Position numbers and translations under genes: made by a program. 5,740 nucleotides of DNA, from positions 6,006 to 11,745 of the forward strand of contig CACXZL010000123.1 in NCBI GenBank assembly GCA_902772085.1, given 5' to 3'. This DNA is from an uncultured Coriobacteriaceae bacterium (GTDB lineage Bacteria; Actinomycetota; Coriobacteriia; Coriobacteriales; Atopobiaceae). The notes under the pieces are model-generated. The model was not told where the DNA came from. It saw only the letters and a program-made list of their open reading frames with translations, and ran no database searches. Below, piece after piece: positions 5,310 to 5,740 of the stretch (its first letter is position 1; every line of letters begins with the position of its first letter).

Positions 5310-5740
5310 TCAAAGTCCAAGGGTCTCTTTGATGCACTTCCAGATTGCAAGGGAACCCTGCGAGTTGGGATGCAATCCGTCTGCACAAAACATCTCAGGG
5401 GTCACGGCATCACGCGTATCCACAAACGTATAACCGCCTTCGTCACAAATCTCCTTGAGCACGTCGCCAAGGTCTCCCACCGGCTCCATCAACTGGGACA
5501 CAGGACGCAAGTCAGAGACTGGAGAGAGCACCACAACCGTCTTGCTGCGCTCGGCAGCCGCCGCGATACCCTTGCGCGCCGCGTCACGAAACTCGTCTGT
5601 ATCATAGTAGCCCGCATCGTTGGTACCCAAGGCCACGAAAACGACGTCGGCCCCACTTTGCAGCCATGCATCAGGATGGTCGGCCAGACGATTCATAAAC
5701 GACCCATTGATGCCGGCGTTCACGAAGTCCTGCGCCCCGT
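5310..5740 (-). CDS. SGNH/GDSL-type hydrolase, C-terminal part (N-terminus outside the window)
   Basis: The reading frame is open to the window edge, and 142 residues plus a stop are visible. Three SGNH landmarks are present: block II Gly in NAGINGS (visible residues 7-13), block III GTND (38-41) with the oxyanion-hole Asn, and block V DGLHPN (120-125) with the catalytic Asp-x-x-His pair. The nucleophile serine motif (GDS) would lie upstream, outside the window. The family includes lipases/esterases, acyl-thioesterases, rhamnogalacturonan acetylesterases and peptidoglycan or polysaccharide O-acetylesterases. The substrate cannot be chosen from this fragment. An internal GTG at 5723 is not a real start because the conserved block II lies immediately at that point and the frame continues upstream. 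The gene is followed by a terminator-like hairpin, so it is probably not cotranscribed with yebC. Confidence 0.9.
   Translation of the reverse strand, partial: GAQDFVNAGINGSFMNRLADHPDAWLQSGADVVFVALGTNDAGYYDTDEFRDAARKGIAAAAERSKTVVVLSPVSDLRPVSQLMEPVGDLGDVLKEICDEGGYTFVDTRDAVTPEMFCADGLHPNSQGSLAIWKCIKETLGL

Overview
The window looks like chromosomal DNA from a Gram-positive actinobacterium, most likely Coriobacteriia (the Atopobium/Olsenella/Collinsella neighbourhood). This is inferred from the YebC N-terminus (MSGHSKWATTKHKKA), from an AmaP / DUF2273 / Asp23 envelope-stress set together with an LCP wall-polymer transferase, and from moderately high GC with ATG, GTG and TTG starts behind strong Shine-Dalgarno sequences. 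I could not check this placement by a database search. All six genes read on the minus strand, so transcription runs from high to low coordinates. I see no RNA genes, CRISPR array, transposase or phage gene.

Layout in transcription order. (1) 5740-5310: the C-terminal part of an SGNH/GDSL hydrolase, cut by the window edge and followed by an imperfect terminator-like hairpin. (2) 5180-4383: yebC, a YebC/PmpR/TACO1-family protein. (3) 4379-3411: a membrane-anchored J-domain (DnaJ-like) protein starting 3 nt after the yebC stop, so the two probably share a transcript. (4) A 166-bp gap with a nested inverted repeat over the J-protein stop codon, then a candidate promoter. (5) 3244-1925: a LytR-CpsA-Psr (LCP) protein with a long charged cytoplasmic N-terminus. 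(6) A 252-bp gap dominated by a striking 185-bp interrupted inverted repeat that begins at the LCP stop codon, followed by a good promoter candidate. (7) 1672-935: an AmaP-type membrane protein. (8) 930-88: a DUF2273 protein with an unusually long, low-complexity N-terminal extension, its ribosome-binding site inside the end of the amaP-like gene. (9) 30-1: the first ten codons of a third gene, probably Asp23/Gls24, preceded by a small perfect hairpin.

Functionally the LCP, AmaP, DUF2273 and probable Asp23 genes form a cell-envelope theme. The LCP protein would attach glycopolymers to peptidoglycan. AmaP and DUF2273 would form the membrane platform that, in Firmicutes, anchors Asp23. The yebC/J-protein pair points to translation or protein-quality functions. 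Most of the window is ordinary core genome. The parts that merit a second look are the long inverted repeat at 1742-1926, the extended DUF2273 protein, and the multi-pass J protein coupled to yebC. I did not find a convincing wholly new system.
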